Positions 32,901-45,516 of a stretch of DNA of 64,000 nucleotides are shown here, piece by piece (position 1 is the first letter of the stretch; each line of letters starts with the position of its first letter). This stretch comes from Nicotiana tabacum (taxonomy: Eukaryota > Streptophyta > Magnoliopsida > Solanales > Solanaceae), in assembly GCF_000715075.1 (NCBI RefSeq), contig NC_134088.1:682001-746000 (forward strand), given 5' to 3'. Position numbers and translations under genes: made by a program. The notes under the pieces were generated by a model. The model was not told the origin of the DNA and searched no databases. It saw nothing but the letters and a program-made list of their open reading frames with translations.

Positions 32901-33644
32901 CCTCAGGATACCCCGCAGGAGATAACCCACCTTCTTAGCCTCAAACTGACATCTTTCTATACCCTTCCACTATCACAACTATTATGCAATTACTTAATCT
33001 TCCTGATTCTGAACTCATAAACAAGACATGAGAATCTAATTCATTCCACAATTAAACAGCATGAAGGATCCTTCAATACACTTGTAACTCGAGACTATAC
33101 GTCACATCAAGACAGAAATGAAGTGCCCAACAGTCCTTTCTACACCTCAAGCAAACCTTTCTTATCATATTCAGCCCATATGAACACATCTCGTAGTCAT
33201 ATCATACTCATCACATAGCCATCTAGCCTCAAATTCCACTAATAGGGACACTACCAGATATATAAATCCAAAAGCACGTGCTCAGACAATAAACATCACT
33301 GTGCTCAAGCTACAGCCAAAATCGACCTCAAGTTCTCCAAACTAGCCCATCATCAGCGTATTGAAATCACATCTCACACCTCATCCATGTAATCACAAGC
33401 TGTCAATGCACAACAGATACCGAGCACTAATGTGCGCATATGAATGCGTGGAAGGAATTCAAAGAGTTACGCTTCAAGCTGAATCAATGTCGCACGATAA
33501 GGAAAGAAAGATAAGAAGTTTATCCTAAATGCCCTATAGCCTCTCGAAGATAAGTATGAACGTCATTATACCGATTCGCAAGACTCTACTAGACACTTGC
33601 TCATGACTTGTAGAACCTATGAACCTAGAGCTCTGATACCAATC
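29903..33644 (-). other. LARD-B1 internal region, non-coding
   Basis: Homologous along its length to 52137-55599. No retroelement motif in any frame. The longest minus-strand frames (30435-30704, 31598-31837) are under 90 codons. Near the PBS the minus strand has GTCTAGTAGAGTCTTG (33581-33596) and GAGGCTATAGGGCATTTAGG (33524-33543), the leader blocks shared with LARD-A and G1. Confidence 0.75.
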
Positions 33645-36600
33645 TGTCACGAACCAAAATCCACTAGTCGTGATGGCACCTAACCAAACCCGCTAGGTAA
33701 GCCATCTACTAACTATTCAATTCCAATAATGTTAATAAGACAATTAAACAAATGCATTATATAAATCTTATATATTTTCCAAGGACTGGTAGTACAAATC
33801 ATGAGCTTCGAAGAATAGAGTTTACAAAGATGATATGAAGTAAATACATCATCTATTCGAAAAATACTTAAATAGATTTTTATAATTCTAAGGCTACCAT
33901 GAACAAGAGGCAGCTACAACAGGGACGCAGGTACATCTTCTAATTCAGCTCCTCTCGAACACAACAACATCGACATTCGAAATCTGTACGCAATGTGCTG
34001 GAAATATAGTATGAGTACAACTGACCCCATGTACACAATAAGTAACAAACCTAAACTTAGGTTGAAAGTAGTGACGAGCTAGAACATAGGTCGGGTCCAA
34101 CACCAATAGCCAACAACAATTTATAACAACATAGAGCATATAAATAAGGAAGTAAATCAGACATAAAATGTTCAACCTTTTCATAGTTTTTCCAAAAAAT
34201 AGTTCCACTTTTTAAGTATATTAGTGAAAACCCAATCCTTTACCGAAATCGTCAAAATTATGAGTAATTTTGAAAACTGCGAGTTTTCCCAAAAATTATT
34301 TCGATAGTAAATATGATGTTTCATTTTCTTTCTAGATAGCATGTGTGAAATATCTCTCTATGTCCACATATCATTGTGTGTAAAAAGTCATGAATGACTT
34401 GATACCGTACAACATGAGGAATGCATCTCTATACCTGTATGTTATGTGCATGTCAAATGCAATGCGACTCAGTAATGAAATCATATGCATACTCTCAGAG
34501 TATCAATTCACTCATTCCTCACAGCCACTCAGTCCTTACAGTCAATGTTTTAAAAGGCGGGGGCGTGAGGCGAGGCGTTTTACCTCTGACGAGGCGAGGC
34601 ATAAGCCCTGAGACATGGGGCGTAAGTCCCACAAATCTTTAAATTTTTTTAATTTCAAGAATTTTAAGATAATATAAAATAAAAATAATTATAAAAATTA
34701 CATTAAAATCACAAAATTATAACAAATAATCTATTTAAAATATTCATAAGTTATAATTCCACTATGAATAATACAAAAGTATGACATATATCATAATATG
34801 CAAATTAGCTGCAATATCGTTACAACTCAAAAATCTAAAGTACGTATTCGATGCGAAATCTTATATGTATCTCTTAAGAAGTAATGAATCTTGAAAGAAT
34901 TTCGATATTGTAATTTGATATTTTTTTAAAATACTCCTTTTATTTAATATGCTTTCTATTTGAAAGAGAATTTATATAAAAATATTATTCAAAATTTAAA
35001 TATGATTCTCTAGCATCATTTATTTTTAAGTTTCAATAAGTTAATAAAGTGACACATAATTCACCATACTATATCATGATAACTAATTATTTGTTAATAG
35101 TTACTAGCTAATACTGAGCTATTAAATTAATAAGTATTGTATTTCGTAAACATGAAAAATTATTATAAAAGAATTTGGACTAATATAATAAATACATAAC
35201 AAAAGTTAATAAATAAATACTTTTAAATGAAAGCTTTATTTAAAATTTACTATCATAGCAATCTTAGTGGATAACGTGCAATAAATTTTATATTAATTAT
35301 GACATAAAATACTTTCAAATTAATGATTTATAATTAAGAAAATAGTAATTTTGAATAGTGAACAATTTATTAAGAAAATTTGAGGATTTACAAGGTTAGT
35401 TACACACAATTGCATAAAGTTTTATTAGGCGAGCCCCGTACGTAAGGCGTTGGGCGTGTCTGGAGCATAAGCCTCGATGGCCGAGGCGTAAGTCTCACGG
35501 AACTAAGCCCCACACATAACACCAGGGGCATTTTACGAGTGCCCCGTCCCAGGGCGAGTCCCAGGCGAGTCCCAATTCTCCCTTTTAAAACAGAGCTTAC
35601 AGTAACTCAATCCTCCCAATCACTCAGCACTCGACACTCGCACTCAGTAGATACCTGCGCTCACTGGGGGTGTGCAAACTTCAGAGGGGCTCCTTCAGCC
35701 CAAGCGCTATAACAAGCCAATCATAGCATAACAATCAGGCCCTCGGCCTCACTCAGGCATAAATCAATAAAACATGCAGCGTGCAGCTCGATTCCCATAA
35801 ATATCCTCACAATCAGGCCCTCGACCTCACTCATGCATAAATAAATAGAACATACTGCAGCGTGCATCCCGATCCCATAAATATCCTTACAGTTAGGCCC
35901 TCGGCCTCACTCAGTCATCAATCTCTCCAGTCTCTCTGGCCCTCAATGTCTAGAAACTAGCCCGACAACAATGATATGATGTATCAATAAATAACAACTG
36001 AGACTGAGATATGATATGAATGCATGAATATGAATAAGTACGAAATATCAATGAAATCAGTAAGACAACAACAAGAAACGACCGCTAAGGGTCCAAACAA
36101 TACCGGTACAAAGCCTAAACATGATATCTAGCATGATTGACAGCTCAATTAATTAATCACATGGTGAAAACACAAATATCAACAAACTAGGGCCACTAAA
36201 ATAGTGCCAGGGAAACAACGGAGTTACAATTCACAGGGTGCACGCCCACACTCCCCTCACCTAGCATGTAGGTCACCTCAATACCAATCACATAGCACAT
36301 AATTCAGGGTTTCATACCTTCATCACTAAGTTTAAAAGAGTTACTTATCTCAAACAAGCTAATTTCAGATGCTGAGTAAGACAAGCGATGCTCTAAGAAT
36401 GCCATCTCACGCGTAGCGACCTCCGAGCGTCTTAAAACTAGCGAAAAATAACCCAAATACATCAGATAAAGCCCAAGGAATCAATTAAAATTGATAAAGA
36501 TCGATTCCTAAATCAAATCTCAAATCCGACCATAAATATCACACCCAGGCCCGCACCTCGGAACCCAACAACACTCATAAAATCTGACAATCCATTTAAT

Positions 36601-37804
36601 TACGAGTCCAACCATATTAGTTTCACTCAATTCCGACTCCAATTCAATGCTCAAAAAACTAAAAAATTTATGTTATGAAACTTTAGGCAAAACCCCCCAA
36701 ATTTCACTTTGAAATCATCAATCAAATGCCAACAACGAAGATGGTATAACTAAAAACGATAAGAGAACACTTACAACAATCCATGTGGTAAATATCGCCT
36801 CCAAAATCGCCTAAATCCGAGCTCCCCAACTCAACATATGTCCAAATGAACAAACCCTTATTTTATATATTTTTGTGCCAGCTATTCTGCCTCATTTCTC
36901 ATGCTAAATGATCCCAAAACTCGCTTTTGATGCCTCCAATGGATTTCTTGTGAAATTTTTGTCAAGTTAGACTTTTGAATCACTTCATTTGACCTTATAA
37001 TGAAGGAGATATGCTGGTTTCAATATTTGCAAATAGTGCAGATTTTTAAATACGAATTCAGTGGCAATTTTGTAATTAATCTGAAAAATCTTGCAACCCA
37101 GTTCTTATTAAAATGACCATAAACTCCTCATACGATGCCCAAATTGGACCATTCGTTTTGCTATGGCTCCGTAATTATGATACAGATCTAATGCTTCAAT
37201 CAAAATAGAAATCGAAACTCATTTGTTTAATGTGGTACCATTTATGCTTGAAGAAATGATGCCGAAACATAAGACAAATGAGCACAAGACAGCCCAAACC
37301 TATCCGAAACTCACCCGAGCCACTCAGAACCCCGTCCGAACATACCAACAAGTCCTATAACATAATACAGACCTACTCGAGGCCTCAAATCATACATAAC
37401 AGCATCAAAAACACGAATCGCACCTCAAATCGAACTTAATGAACTTTGAATCTTTCAACTTCCAAAACTCATGCTGAACCTTATCGAATCAACTCACAAT
37501 AAACTCAAATTTTGCACACAAGTCCCAAATGACATAACGAAGCTATTCAAATTCCAGGAATCAAAATCCGAACCCGATATCATCAAAGCTCCAATCCGAG
37601 GTCAAATACTAAAAAGCCAAACTTGGTCAACTCTTCCAACTTAAAGCTTAAACCATGAAATTCATTCTTCCAAATCAATTCCAAATAACCTGCAACCCAA
37701 AACCGACGATTCACATAAGTCATAATACATTATACGGAGCTACTTATGCCCGTAAACTACTGAGCGAAATGTAAATGTTCAAAACAACCGGTTGGGTCAT
37801 TACA
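33645..37804 (-). repeat. LARD-B1 right LTR, interrupted by a hAT element
   Basis: TGTCACGAACC to GGGTCATTACA in plus reading, with 1053 bp of hAT plus an 8-bp duplication inside. Diagnostic bases in its last kilobase match the LTR fragment at 59188-60212 better than they match its own partner LTR. Confidence 0.85.
34543..35595. mobile_element. non-autonomous hAT element (1053 bp) inside the LARD-B1 LTR
   Basis: The ends CAATGTTTTAAAAGGCG and CCTTTTAAAACAGAG are inverted repeats, flanked by identical 8-bp duplications CTTACAGT (34535-34542 and 35596-35603). Both subterminal zones are GC-rich with repeated GAGGCG motifs and the middle is very AT-rich. There is no transposase. Several short frames cross its left end and are not genes. 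Confidence 0.9.
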
Positions 37805-38253
37805 TAAATGCTGAATTGTTTCTGTGTATATCTGTGCCTTTATACAAATATTTGCTGTAAAATAAAATGTAAAAGAAAGATTCTAATGTACACTTGTCCT
37901 ATTCTTATTGTTCACCAAAAAAACTGTATAACAGAATTATTCCTTCACTATGTATATACATGTTCTTCTCACGTGAGAGAAGCTTCCTGCATGGGTATTT
38001 ACTACAACTTCCTTCACTTGTATCAAGGTCCATGATTTAATCTTAATAGTTGTCTTGTAAGGTTGAGACGCTTCCACATGTGAGATAATAAATTCAGACA
38101 CATAAGGGTCCAAACATTGCAAAGTCCAAAATACTTCATACTTGTCTCAAAATATCCCCTTTCTTCTTCTCATATTCTTTCTCAGAAATCTCGTCTTGCT
38201 AATTCAATGCAGAATCTCGTCTCAAATTAATATAGGGCTTCTTATCTTCAACA
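37805..38253 (-). mobile_element. copia element, 3' LTR (3' end hidden by LARD-B1)
   Basis: On the minus strand the LTR begins TGTTGAAGATAAGAAG at 38253 and is about 93% identical by eye to 60213-60660. It is preceded by the purine tract AACTTGAGGGGTGA (38254-38267). An LTR starting TGTTGA should end TCAACA, but both copies stop at the same base (...GCATTTA) against a gypsy LTR end, so the true 3' terminus is missing in both. Confidence 0.8.
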
Positions 38254-38269
38254 TCACCCCTCAAGTTAT

Positions 38270-39700
38270 TTGGGGGGTTGGAGAGAAAAAATCCCAACTT
38301 GCCCAAAATTCTTTTGTGAGAAGCCACATACAAGGGTTTAGTAAATAGATTGGCGAGTTGGCGTTCCTATGGAACAAACGATAGAGTGATCAAACCATCA
38401 AGAATTGTTGCCGCACAAAGTGGCAATCCATCTCCACATGCTTTATTCATTTGTGGAACACGAGATTGCAAGCGATGTGAATATCTGCTTGGCTGTCAGA
38501 GTGAATAGGAATTAGTAAAGTCGGCAGTGTTGAAAGATCAACAAGAAGGCGAACTAACCAGGTGATTTTTGTCGTGACTCATTGCATGGAGCGATATTCT
38601 GCTTCTGCGGAAGAGAGAGATGGAAATCTGCTTTTTTTATTTCCAAGAAATTGGAGCTCCATCAAGGGTAATGAAAAAACCATTCACTGAACGATGAGAG
38701 TCTCTACATGCCTCCCAATCAGCATCACAAAATGCAAGTAAATCAAAGCTAGGGTCAGCAGATAGAAGAATCCCTTGGGAAAGATCTGAATGGAGGTATC
38801 GAAGGACACGTATACCAGCAGAAAAATTTGAAAGACATGGTCTTTGCATATATTGACTAAGGCACAAGACATCAAAGGAAAGATCAGGTCTTGTATTTGT
38901 CAAGTAATTGAGTTTACCAACAAGATGTCGATAAATCATAGGATCTTCCAAGAGGGGACCAACATCTGTCTGTAATTTGGTGTAGGGATCAAGAGGAGAT
39001 GATATAACTGCTCCAGAATAATCAAATTCCTTCAATAAACCCAATGTGAACTGTCTTTGATTGATTATAAATCCCTGCTTTTCTCTAAAAATTTTCATGC
39101 CTAAGAAATAATGAATATTCCCTAGGTGTTTAACCTTGAACTCTGTGTTAAGAAAATTAGTAATGTGATTGATTTCTGCTATGTCATTCCCTGTGAGAAG
39201 TATATCATCTACATAAACTGCTAGGATAGAGATAAGATCACCTATTTGTTTGAAGAATAAAGAGTAATCATTAAGTGAACTAGAATACCCTTTAAAACTT
39301 AATGCCCAAGAAAGGCGAGTATACCATTGGCTGAATGCTTGCTTTAGACCATAAAGGCATTTGCACAAAAGACAGACTTGATTAGGTCTAGGAGGTGAAA
39401 GACCTGTAGGAAACCTCATATACACCTCTTATTGCAATTCACCATGCAAGAATGCATTATTAACATCAAGTTGTGATACACCCCAACCTTTCTTTAAAGC
39501 CACAATTAAAAGACATTGTATGATGGTCCTTTTAACCACATGTGAGAATGTTTCTGAGTAGTCAATCCCTTCTCTTTGTATATTCCCCCTTACCACCAAC
39601 CTTGCCTTTAATCTCTCTATAGAATCATTTCAATTGTGTTTTACTTTATACACCCATTTACAAGGCAAATCTTTTTGCCTTGTGGCAAATCCACCACATT
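38270..39700 (-). pseudogene. pol: copia pol: reverse transcriptase and RNase H
   Basis: A 262-codon open stretch (39425-38637) begins MYMRFPTGL and contains [22 protein letters not shown] (catalytic YVDD), [30 protein letters not shown] and [15 protein letters not shown] with ISWK, the classic copia RT to RNase H path. Upstream in the same strand lie [25 protein letters not shown] and [11 protein letters not shown] with one stop before EVYMRFP. Downstream RNase H continues through a stop (SLSSAEAEYRSMQ, then stop) to HVEMDCHFVRQQ. Only a few stops and frameshifts separate it from an open frame, so it is younger or better preserved than G1 pol. Confidence 0.9.
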
Positions 39701-40491
39701 CCAAGTATGGTTTAATTCAAGTACTGCAATTTCTGCTTCTATTACTCTCTTACATCCTGGGTCATTAGAAGCTTGAGCAAAATTGGTAGGTTCTGAAATA
39801 TTGGAAAGTGACTGAAAAACCTTTTGATTTTCAATTGAAAGTTCCCCAAAAGAAAATTCATTAGGTTTGGTAGGATGAGTGAAACAGGTAGAAGTGAGAT
39901 CAGAAAGAATACTATTATTGCAGGCATAGTCTTTCAAATGAATAGGTTGCTTGCTAATCCTTTCAGACTTTCTGATAAAGGAGGTGGAACATGCATGACA
40001 CTTAGGCAAACATCTGTTAAGGAAGAAGGAAAAGGAATATGACTAGAGACTAGATAGGAAGTAGAAATATTCCTTGCCATGGAATTAGATGTAGGTGTGG
40101 AAAATTGGGTTGGAGAACTGAGATGGAGGAAGGGGGATCAAGGGTGATATTCTGAGCTGTTTGAGTAGGCAAGGAGGCATCTGGTGCAGTAGATGTGGTA
40201 GGAAAGTAAGGAAAATAAGATGATAGTTGTGGGGTGACAAAAGGAAAGTGATCTTCATGAAACTTCACATCTCTAGAGACAAATACCCTTCTACTTTGTA
40301 AGTCCAAAACCTTATAACCTTTTTGATTATGAGGATACCCTAAGAAAACACAACTCTTTGCTCTAGGATCAAATTTGCTTATATTTTGTGTCAAAGAATG
40401 AAGCATATCACAAACATCCAAAAGATTTAAGTGAATCATAAGTAGGTGGTTGTCCAAACAAGACCTCATATGGTGTTTTACCTTGTAAAAC
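39701..40491 (-). pseudogene. pol: copia pol: C-terminal integrase and linker
   Basis: From the G2 junction the minus strand reads VLQGKTPYEVLFGQPPTYDS, KSFGCL, a stop and a frameshift, then KFDPRAKSCVFLGYPHNQKG and DVKFHEDHFPF. After a low-complexity Ser/Pro linker it gives RKSERISKQPIHLKDYAC, the standard motif ahead of RT. GKTPYE is joined to SKF at 48299 once G2 is removed. Confidence 0.88.
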
Positions 40492-42223
40492 TGTGACGAC
40501 CCGACCGGTCGTCTTAAGAATTAACGCCTCGATCCCTTATTAACTGCTTTCCCCAAGTTTAATTCTGCTAATTTGATTCACAGGAATGTTCGATTGTGAG
40601 TTTCAGAGAGTTTTGGGACACTTAGTCCCGGAATGAGAGCTTAAATGTTGGAAAATTGACCGTAGTTGGAATAGTATGAAGACAGCCTCGGAATGGAAAT
40701 CCGATGGTTCCATTAGCTCCGTTGGGTGATTTTGGGGTTGGTAGCGTGATCAGAATGTGTTTTGGAGGTCCGTAGCTAATTTAGGCTTGAAATGCCGAAG
40801 TTTGAATTTTTGAAGTTTCCGGTTCGATAGTGAGATTTTGATCCGAGGGTTGGAATGGAATTTCGAAAGTTGCAGTAGTTCCGTCATGTCATTTGGGATG
40901 TGTGTGCAAAATTTTAGGTCATTTGGATGTGTTTTTTTAGGTTTTTGATCGAAAGAGTATTTGGAGGAAATTGGAGTTCTTAGGCTTAAATCCTTGATTA
41001 ATTCGAGTTTCTGATGTTGTTTTAGGTGTTTTAAGGATTAGTACACGTTTGAATAAGGTATTAAGTGATGTTGGTGCTTTTGGTGGAGGGTCCGGGGGCC
41101 TCGGGATGATTTCGGATGGTTGACGGGAAGGTTGAAGAAGTGTTGCAGCAGCTGTAGCATTGTTGCTTCTAGTATTTTCGCATCTGTAGCTTGGGTACCG
41201 CAGATGCGGCACCGCAGATGCAGCGCCGCAGATGCAGCTAAGGAGACCGTAGAAGCAGATTTTGATTTGTTCAGTAGGTTCCACAGATGAGTGGATTTTC
41301 TGCAGAAGCGGAACCGCATCTGCGAGAGGAATACCGCAGGTGCGGAAAATTGGCCATTTAATGAAAGTCGCAGATGTGACACTTGTTCCGTAGAAGTGGG
41401 ACCACAGATGCGGTCCCCGAGCCACAAATGCGGAAATAGCTGGGCAGAACATATCAATAGTTGCCTTTGCGAAATTTGGCTGTTCTTCCACCATTTTCAT
41501 CTGAGTTTGGAGCTTTTGAGAGGGATTTTTGAGGAAAACAAAGGAAAATCTATTGGAGGTAATTTAATTGACTTTATAACTCATTTTTATGTGATTAAAG
41601 ACCTAATTAATTGTGAGAAATTTGGGGAAAAAGGGTAACTAGGGCTTGAGTTTAAGAGACCTTTGATTGAGGATTTGAGGGATCATTTGGACTCCAATTT
41701 CACTGTTCTTGTTATGTATAGACTTGTGAGAGTACGAGGTTTCTGAAAATATAAATTTTACTCGATTCTGAGACGTTGTCCTGAGGGGCGTTTTGGTCAT
41801 TTTACATATTTCGCGTATTAGCTTAGAATTTAATTGTAGAATCAGTTACTTGAAGTGTTATTTACAATATGCAATTGAATTGAATAGATTTGGGCCATTT
41901 GGAGTCGGATACTCGTGGCAAAAGTGTGGTTTTAAGTTGATTTTGAGCCGGTTCGAGGTAAGTGGCTTGTCTAACCTTGTGTGGGGGACCTTTCCCCTTA
42001 GAATATGATATTTGGTAATCTAATGCCTTGTACGTGAGGTGACAAGCGCGTACTTGAGCTAATTGTTGAAAATCCGATTTTACTTTAAGTATTTAAACTG
42101 AGTTCCTTTCTTACCTATTTTATTCTACTTGCAAACATAGCCTGTGTTAGTTTAGAAAAGCATGCTTAGTCGACTTAGTTGCCTATTTGCTTAAACTGAC
42201 TTAATTGTATTTCGTGAAGCATG
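40492..42223 (+). repeat. G2 5' LTR, truncated at its 3' end
   Basis: Matches 45517 to about 47218 of the 3' LTR and stops at GTGAAGCATGT. The last ~1080 bp of the LTR, the PBS and all of gag are gone. The remaining part includes a CCGCAGATGCGG module array (about 41180-41420). The ORF at 40937-41500 and its overlaps lie in LTR DNA and are not genes. Confidence 0.88.
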
Positions 42224-42248
42224 TATTTTGACTTAGTTGCCTATTTGC
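42172..42248 (+). repeat. filler repeat at the G2 deletion junction
   Basis: GACTTAGTTGCCTATTTGC occurs at 42172-42190 and again at 42230-42248. The second copy sits between the LTR break and the first pol sequence and is absent at this place in the 3' LTR, as expected of template-switched filler at an illegitimate deletion. Confidence 0.7.
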
Positions 42249-42249
42249 C

Positions 42250-45200
42250 CTTCCTGCCCGTACCGAGGATGTTGCCTCCAACTCTATCATCACAGGTATT
42301 ATATTGGTTTATCACAGAGATGCATACGTTCTATTCGATCTAGGCTCTACTTATTCTTATGTCTCTTCTTATTTTGCTCCACATTTGGGGGTATCTCGGG
42401 ATTCTTTGAGTTCCCTTGTTTATGTTTCTACTCTTGTGGGAGATTCTCTCGTTGTGGACCGCGTTTATCGGTCGTGTTTTGTTACTCTTAGTGGTTTTGA
42501 GACCAGAGCCGATTTATTGTTACTCAGCATGGTTGATTTTGATATTATCTTAGGCATGGACTGGTTGTCACCCCATTATGCTATTTTGGATTGTCACGCC
42601 AAAACTGTGATGCTGGCTATGCCAGGTGTACCGCGTGTTGAGTGGACGGGTACCTTTGATTACACCCCCAGTAGAGTCATTTCTTTTCTTAAAGCTCAGC
42701 GTATGGTTGAGAAAGGGTGTGACACATATTTAGCATATGTGATAGATGTCAGTATTGATACCCCTTTAGTTGATTCAGTTCCAGTAGTACGGGACTTTCC
42801 CGATGTGTTTCCAGCTGACCTTCCAGGCATGCTGCCTGATAGAGATATTGATTTTGGCATTGATCTATTGCCGGACACTCAACTCATTTCTATTCCTCCA
42901 TATCGTATGGCTCCTTCTGAGTTGAAGGAGTTGAATGATCAATTACAGGAATTTCTTGATAAGGGTTTTGTTAGGCCCAGTGTATCACCTTGGGGTGCTC
43001 TTGTCTTGTTTGTGAAGAAAAAAAATGATTCTATGCGGATGTGTATTGATTATTGCTAGTTGAACAAGGTTACCGTGAAGAACCGTTATCCTTTGCCTCG
43101 TATTGATGATCTGTTTGACCAGCTTCAGGGCGCACGAGTGTTTTCTAAGATTGATTTGCGCTCAGGTTACCATCAGTTGAAGATTCAGGAGCCAGATATC
43201 CCGAAGACTACTTTCAGGACTCAGTATGGTCATTACGAGTTCCTTGTTATGTCATTTGGGTTGACCAATGCCCCAACAACCTTTATGCATTTGATGCACA
43301 GTGTGTTTCGACCGTATCTTGACTCGTTCATCATTGTCTTTATTGATGATATTTTGGTGTATTCCCTGAGTCGAGAAGATCATGAGCAACACCTGAGGAC
43401 TGTGCTTTAGACTCTTAGAGAGAAAAAGTTATATTTTAAATTCTCAAAATGGGAGTTTTGGTTGGATTCAGTGGCATTCTTAGGCCACGTGGTATCGAGT
43501 GAGGGAATTCAGGTGGATCCGAAAATGATAGAGTCCATGTAGAGTTGGCCCAGACCATCCTCAGCTATAGAGATCCGTAGTCTATTGTGATGCCTCGAGG
43601 GTTGGCCTTAGAGTAGTATTGATGCAGGACGGTAGGGTAATTTCCTACGCGTCCAGACAGTTGCAGATACATGAGAAGAACTACCTTGTCCACGACCTTG
43701 AGTTATCTACCATTGTTCACGCCCTGAAGATTTGGCGCCATTATGTATGCGGGGTTCCCTATGAGATTTATACTAACCATCGGAGCTTACATCATTTGTT
43801 CAAGCAGAAGGATCTAAATTTGTGCCAGAGGAGGTGGTTAGAGTTGCTAAAGGATTATGACATTACTATTCTGTATCACCCAAGCAAGGCCAATGTATTG
43901 GCCGATGCTTTGAGTCGCCGGGTAGAGAGTTTGGGGAGTTTGGCTTATTTACCAGCATCAGAGAGGCTTATGGTGATGGATATTCAGGCCTTAGCATGCC
44001 AGTTTGTGAGGTTGGATCTTTTAAAGCCCAGTCGGGTTCTAGCTTGCGTGGTTTCTTAGTCTTCCTTATTTGATCGTATCAGGGAGCGGCAGTATGATGA
44101 CCCTCATTTGCTTGTCCTCAAGGACAAGGTTCAGCACGGTGATGCTAGGGATGTGACTGTTGGTGATGATGGGGTATTGAGGATGCAGGGTCGGATTTGT
44201 GTACCCAATGTTGATGGACTTCGAGAGTTGATTCTAGAAGAGGCCCATAGCTCGCGGTATTCCATACATCTGGGTGTCGCAAAGATGTATCAGGATATGA
44301 GGCAACACTATTGGTGGAGGCGGATGAAGAAAGATATCGTTGGATTCGTAGCTCGGGGTCTGAACAGTCAGCAGGTGAAGTATGAGCACCAGAGACCAGG
44401 TGGGTTGTTTCAGCAGATAGAGATTCCGGAGTGGAAGTGGGAGCGGATCACAATGGACTTTGTAGTTGGGCTCCCATGGACTTTGAGGAAGTTTGATGCC
44501 ATTTGGGTGATTGTGGATCGGCTGACCAAATCCACTCATTTTATTCCTGTGTGTACTACTTATTCTTCGGAGTGATTAGCAGAGATTTATATTTGGGAGA
44601 TTGTTCGTCTGCATGGTATTCTAGTTTCCACCATTTCAGATAGAGGCACCCAGTTCACATCATGGTTCTGGAGGGCCGTTCAGCATGAGTTGAGTACAAC
44701 ATTTCACCCTCAGACGGACGGACAGTCCTAGCGCACTATTCAGATTCTTGAGAATATGCTCCGTGCGTGTGTGATTGAGTGTGGGGGGTCTTCGGATCAG
44801 TTCTTTCCATTGGCATAGTTTGCTTACAACAACAACTATCAGTCCAACATTCATATGGCACCGTCTGAGGCTTTATATGGTAGGCGGTGTAGATCCCCGG
44901 TGGGTTGGTTTGAGCCGGGTGAAGCTAGACTATTGGGCACAGACCTGGTTCAGGACGCTTTGGAGAAGGTTAAGGTGATTCAGATAGACTCCGTACAACC
45001 CAGTCCAGACAAAAGAGTTATGTAGACTGGAAGGTTCGTGATGTTTCCTCTATGGTTGGTGAGCGGGTTCTGCTTCGGGTTTCGCCTATGAAGGGCGTCA
45101 TGAGATTTAGGAAGAAAGGGAAGTTGAGTCCGAGGTTTATTGGCCCTTTTAAGATATTGAGACGTGTTGGGGAGGTTGCTTATGAGCTTGCCTTACCTCC

Positions 45201-45450
45201 CAGCTTGGCAGGAGTTCACCCGCTATTTCATGTTTCGATGCTCCGGAGGTATCACAGTGATCCGTCGCACGTGTTGGATTTTAGTTCAGTCCAGTTGGAC
45301 AAGGATCTATCTTATGTTGAGGAGCCAATGGCGATATCAGAAAGCTAAGGTCAAAGAACATTGCATCAGTAAAGGTTCAGTGGCGGGGCCAGCCGGTCGA
45401 GGAGGCGACCTAGGAGACCGATCAGGATATGCGCAGCCGTTACCCTCATC
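42250..45450 (+). pseudogene. pol: G2 pol: protease, RT, RNase H, integrase, chromodomain
   Basis: An open stretch of about 250 codons (42304-43059) holds the protease FDLGSTYSYVS (D-S/T-G site as D-L-G), DFDIILGMDWLSPHYAIL and the start of RT, ending at a TAG in place of the Arg/Gln of the DYRQLNK motif. RT continues with [27 protein letters not shown] and FIDDIL (43339-43356), a stop at 43410 and another in SM-SW. Near 43580 a deletion removes the RT-RNase H connection and shifts the frame. RNase H resumes at YCDAS. Integrase keeps the His pair, but both zinc-binding Cys are changed (RGLNSQQVKYEH). Both core Asp are present (VIVDRLTKS, SDRGTQF). A GPF segment (45052-45348) and a VQWRGQPVEEAT chromodomain in another frame end the gene. 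Confidence 0.9.
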
Positions 45451-45516
45451 TCTTCACTACGTTAGGTATGTCTTTATGCTCGTTCGAGGACGAATGAATG
45501 TTTACGTGTAGGAGGA

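Larger units (their letters stand above)
26797..37804 (-). mobile_element. LARD-B1: 11 kb non-coding LTR retrotransposon
   Basis: LTRs are 26797-29902 (3106 bp) and 33645-37804 (about 3.1 kb once the nested hAT is removed). On the minus strand the PBS TGGTATCAGAGCTCTAGG (33624-33641) lies at the right end of the internal region, and a purine-rich run (AAGTAGGGGAGGA) at the left end (about 29903-29916). Flanking bases AAAAT (26792-26796) and TAAAT (37805-37809) are a near-match target duplication. The internal 3.7 kb carries no Gag or Pol. It abuts the left (3') LTR of the copia element. The same family is inserted again at 49204-58292. Confidence 0.85.

Noticed and set aside
40937..41638. ORFs of 187, 139 and 115 codons on both strands
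   Set aside because: They overlap each other inside the G2 5' LTR across the CCGCAGATGCGG array and recur in part at 45944-46556. There is no protein signature.
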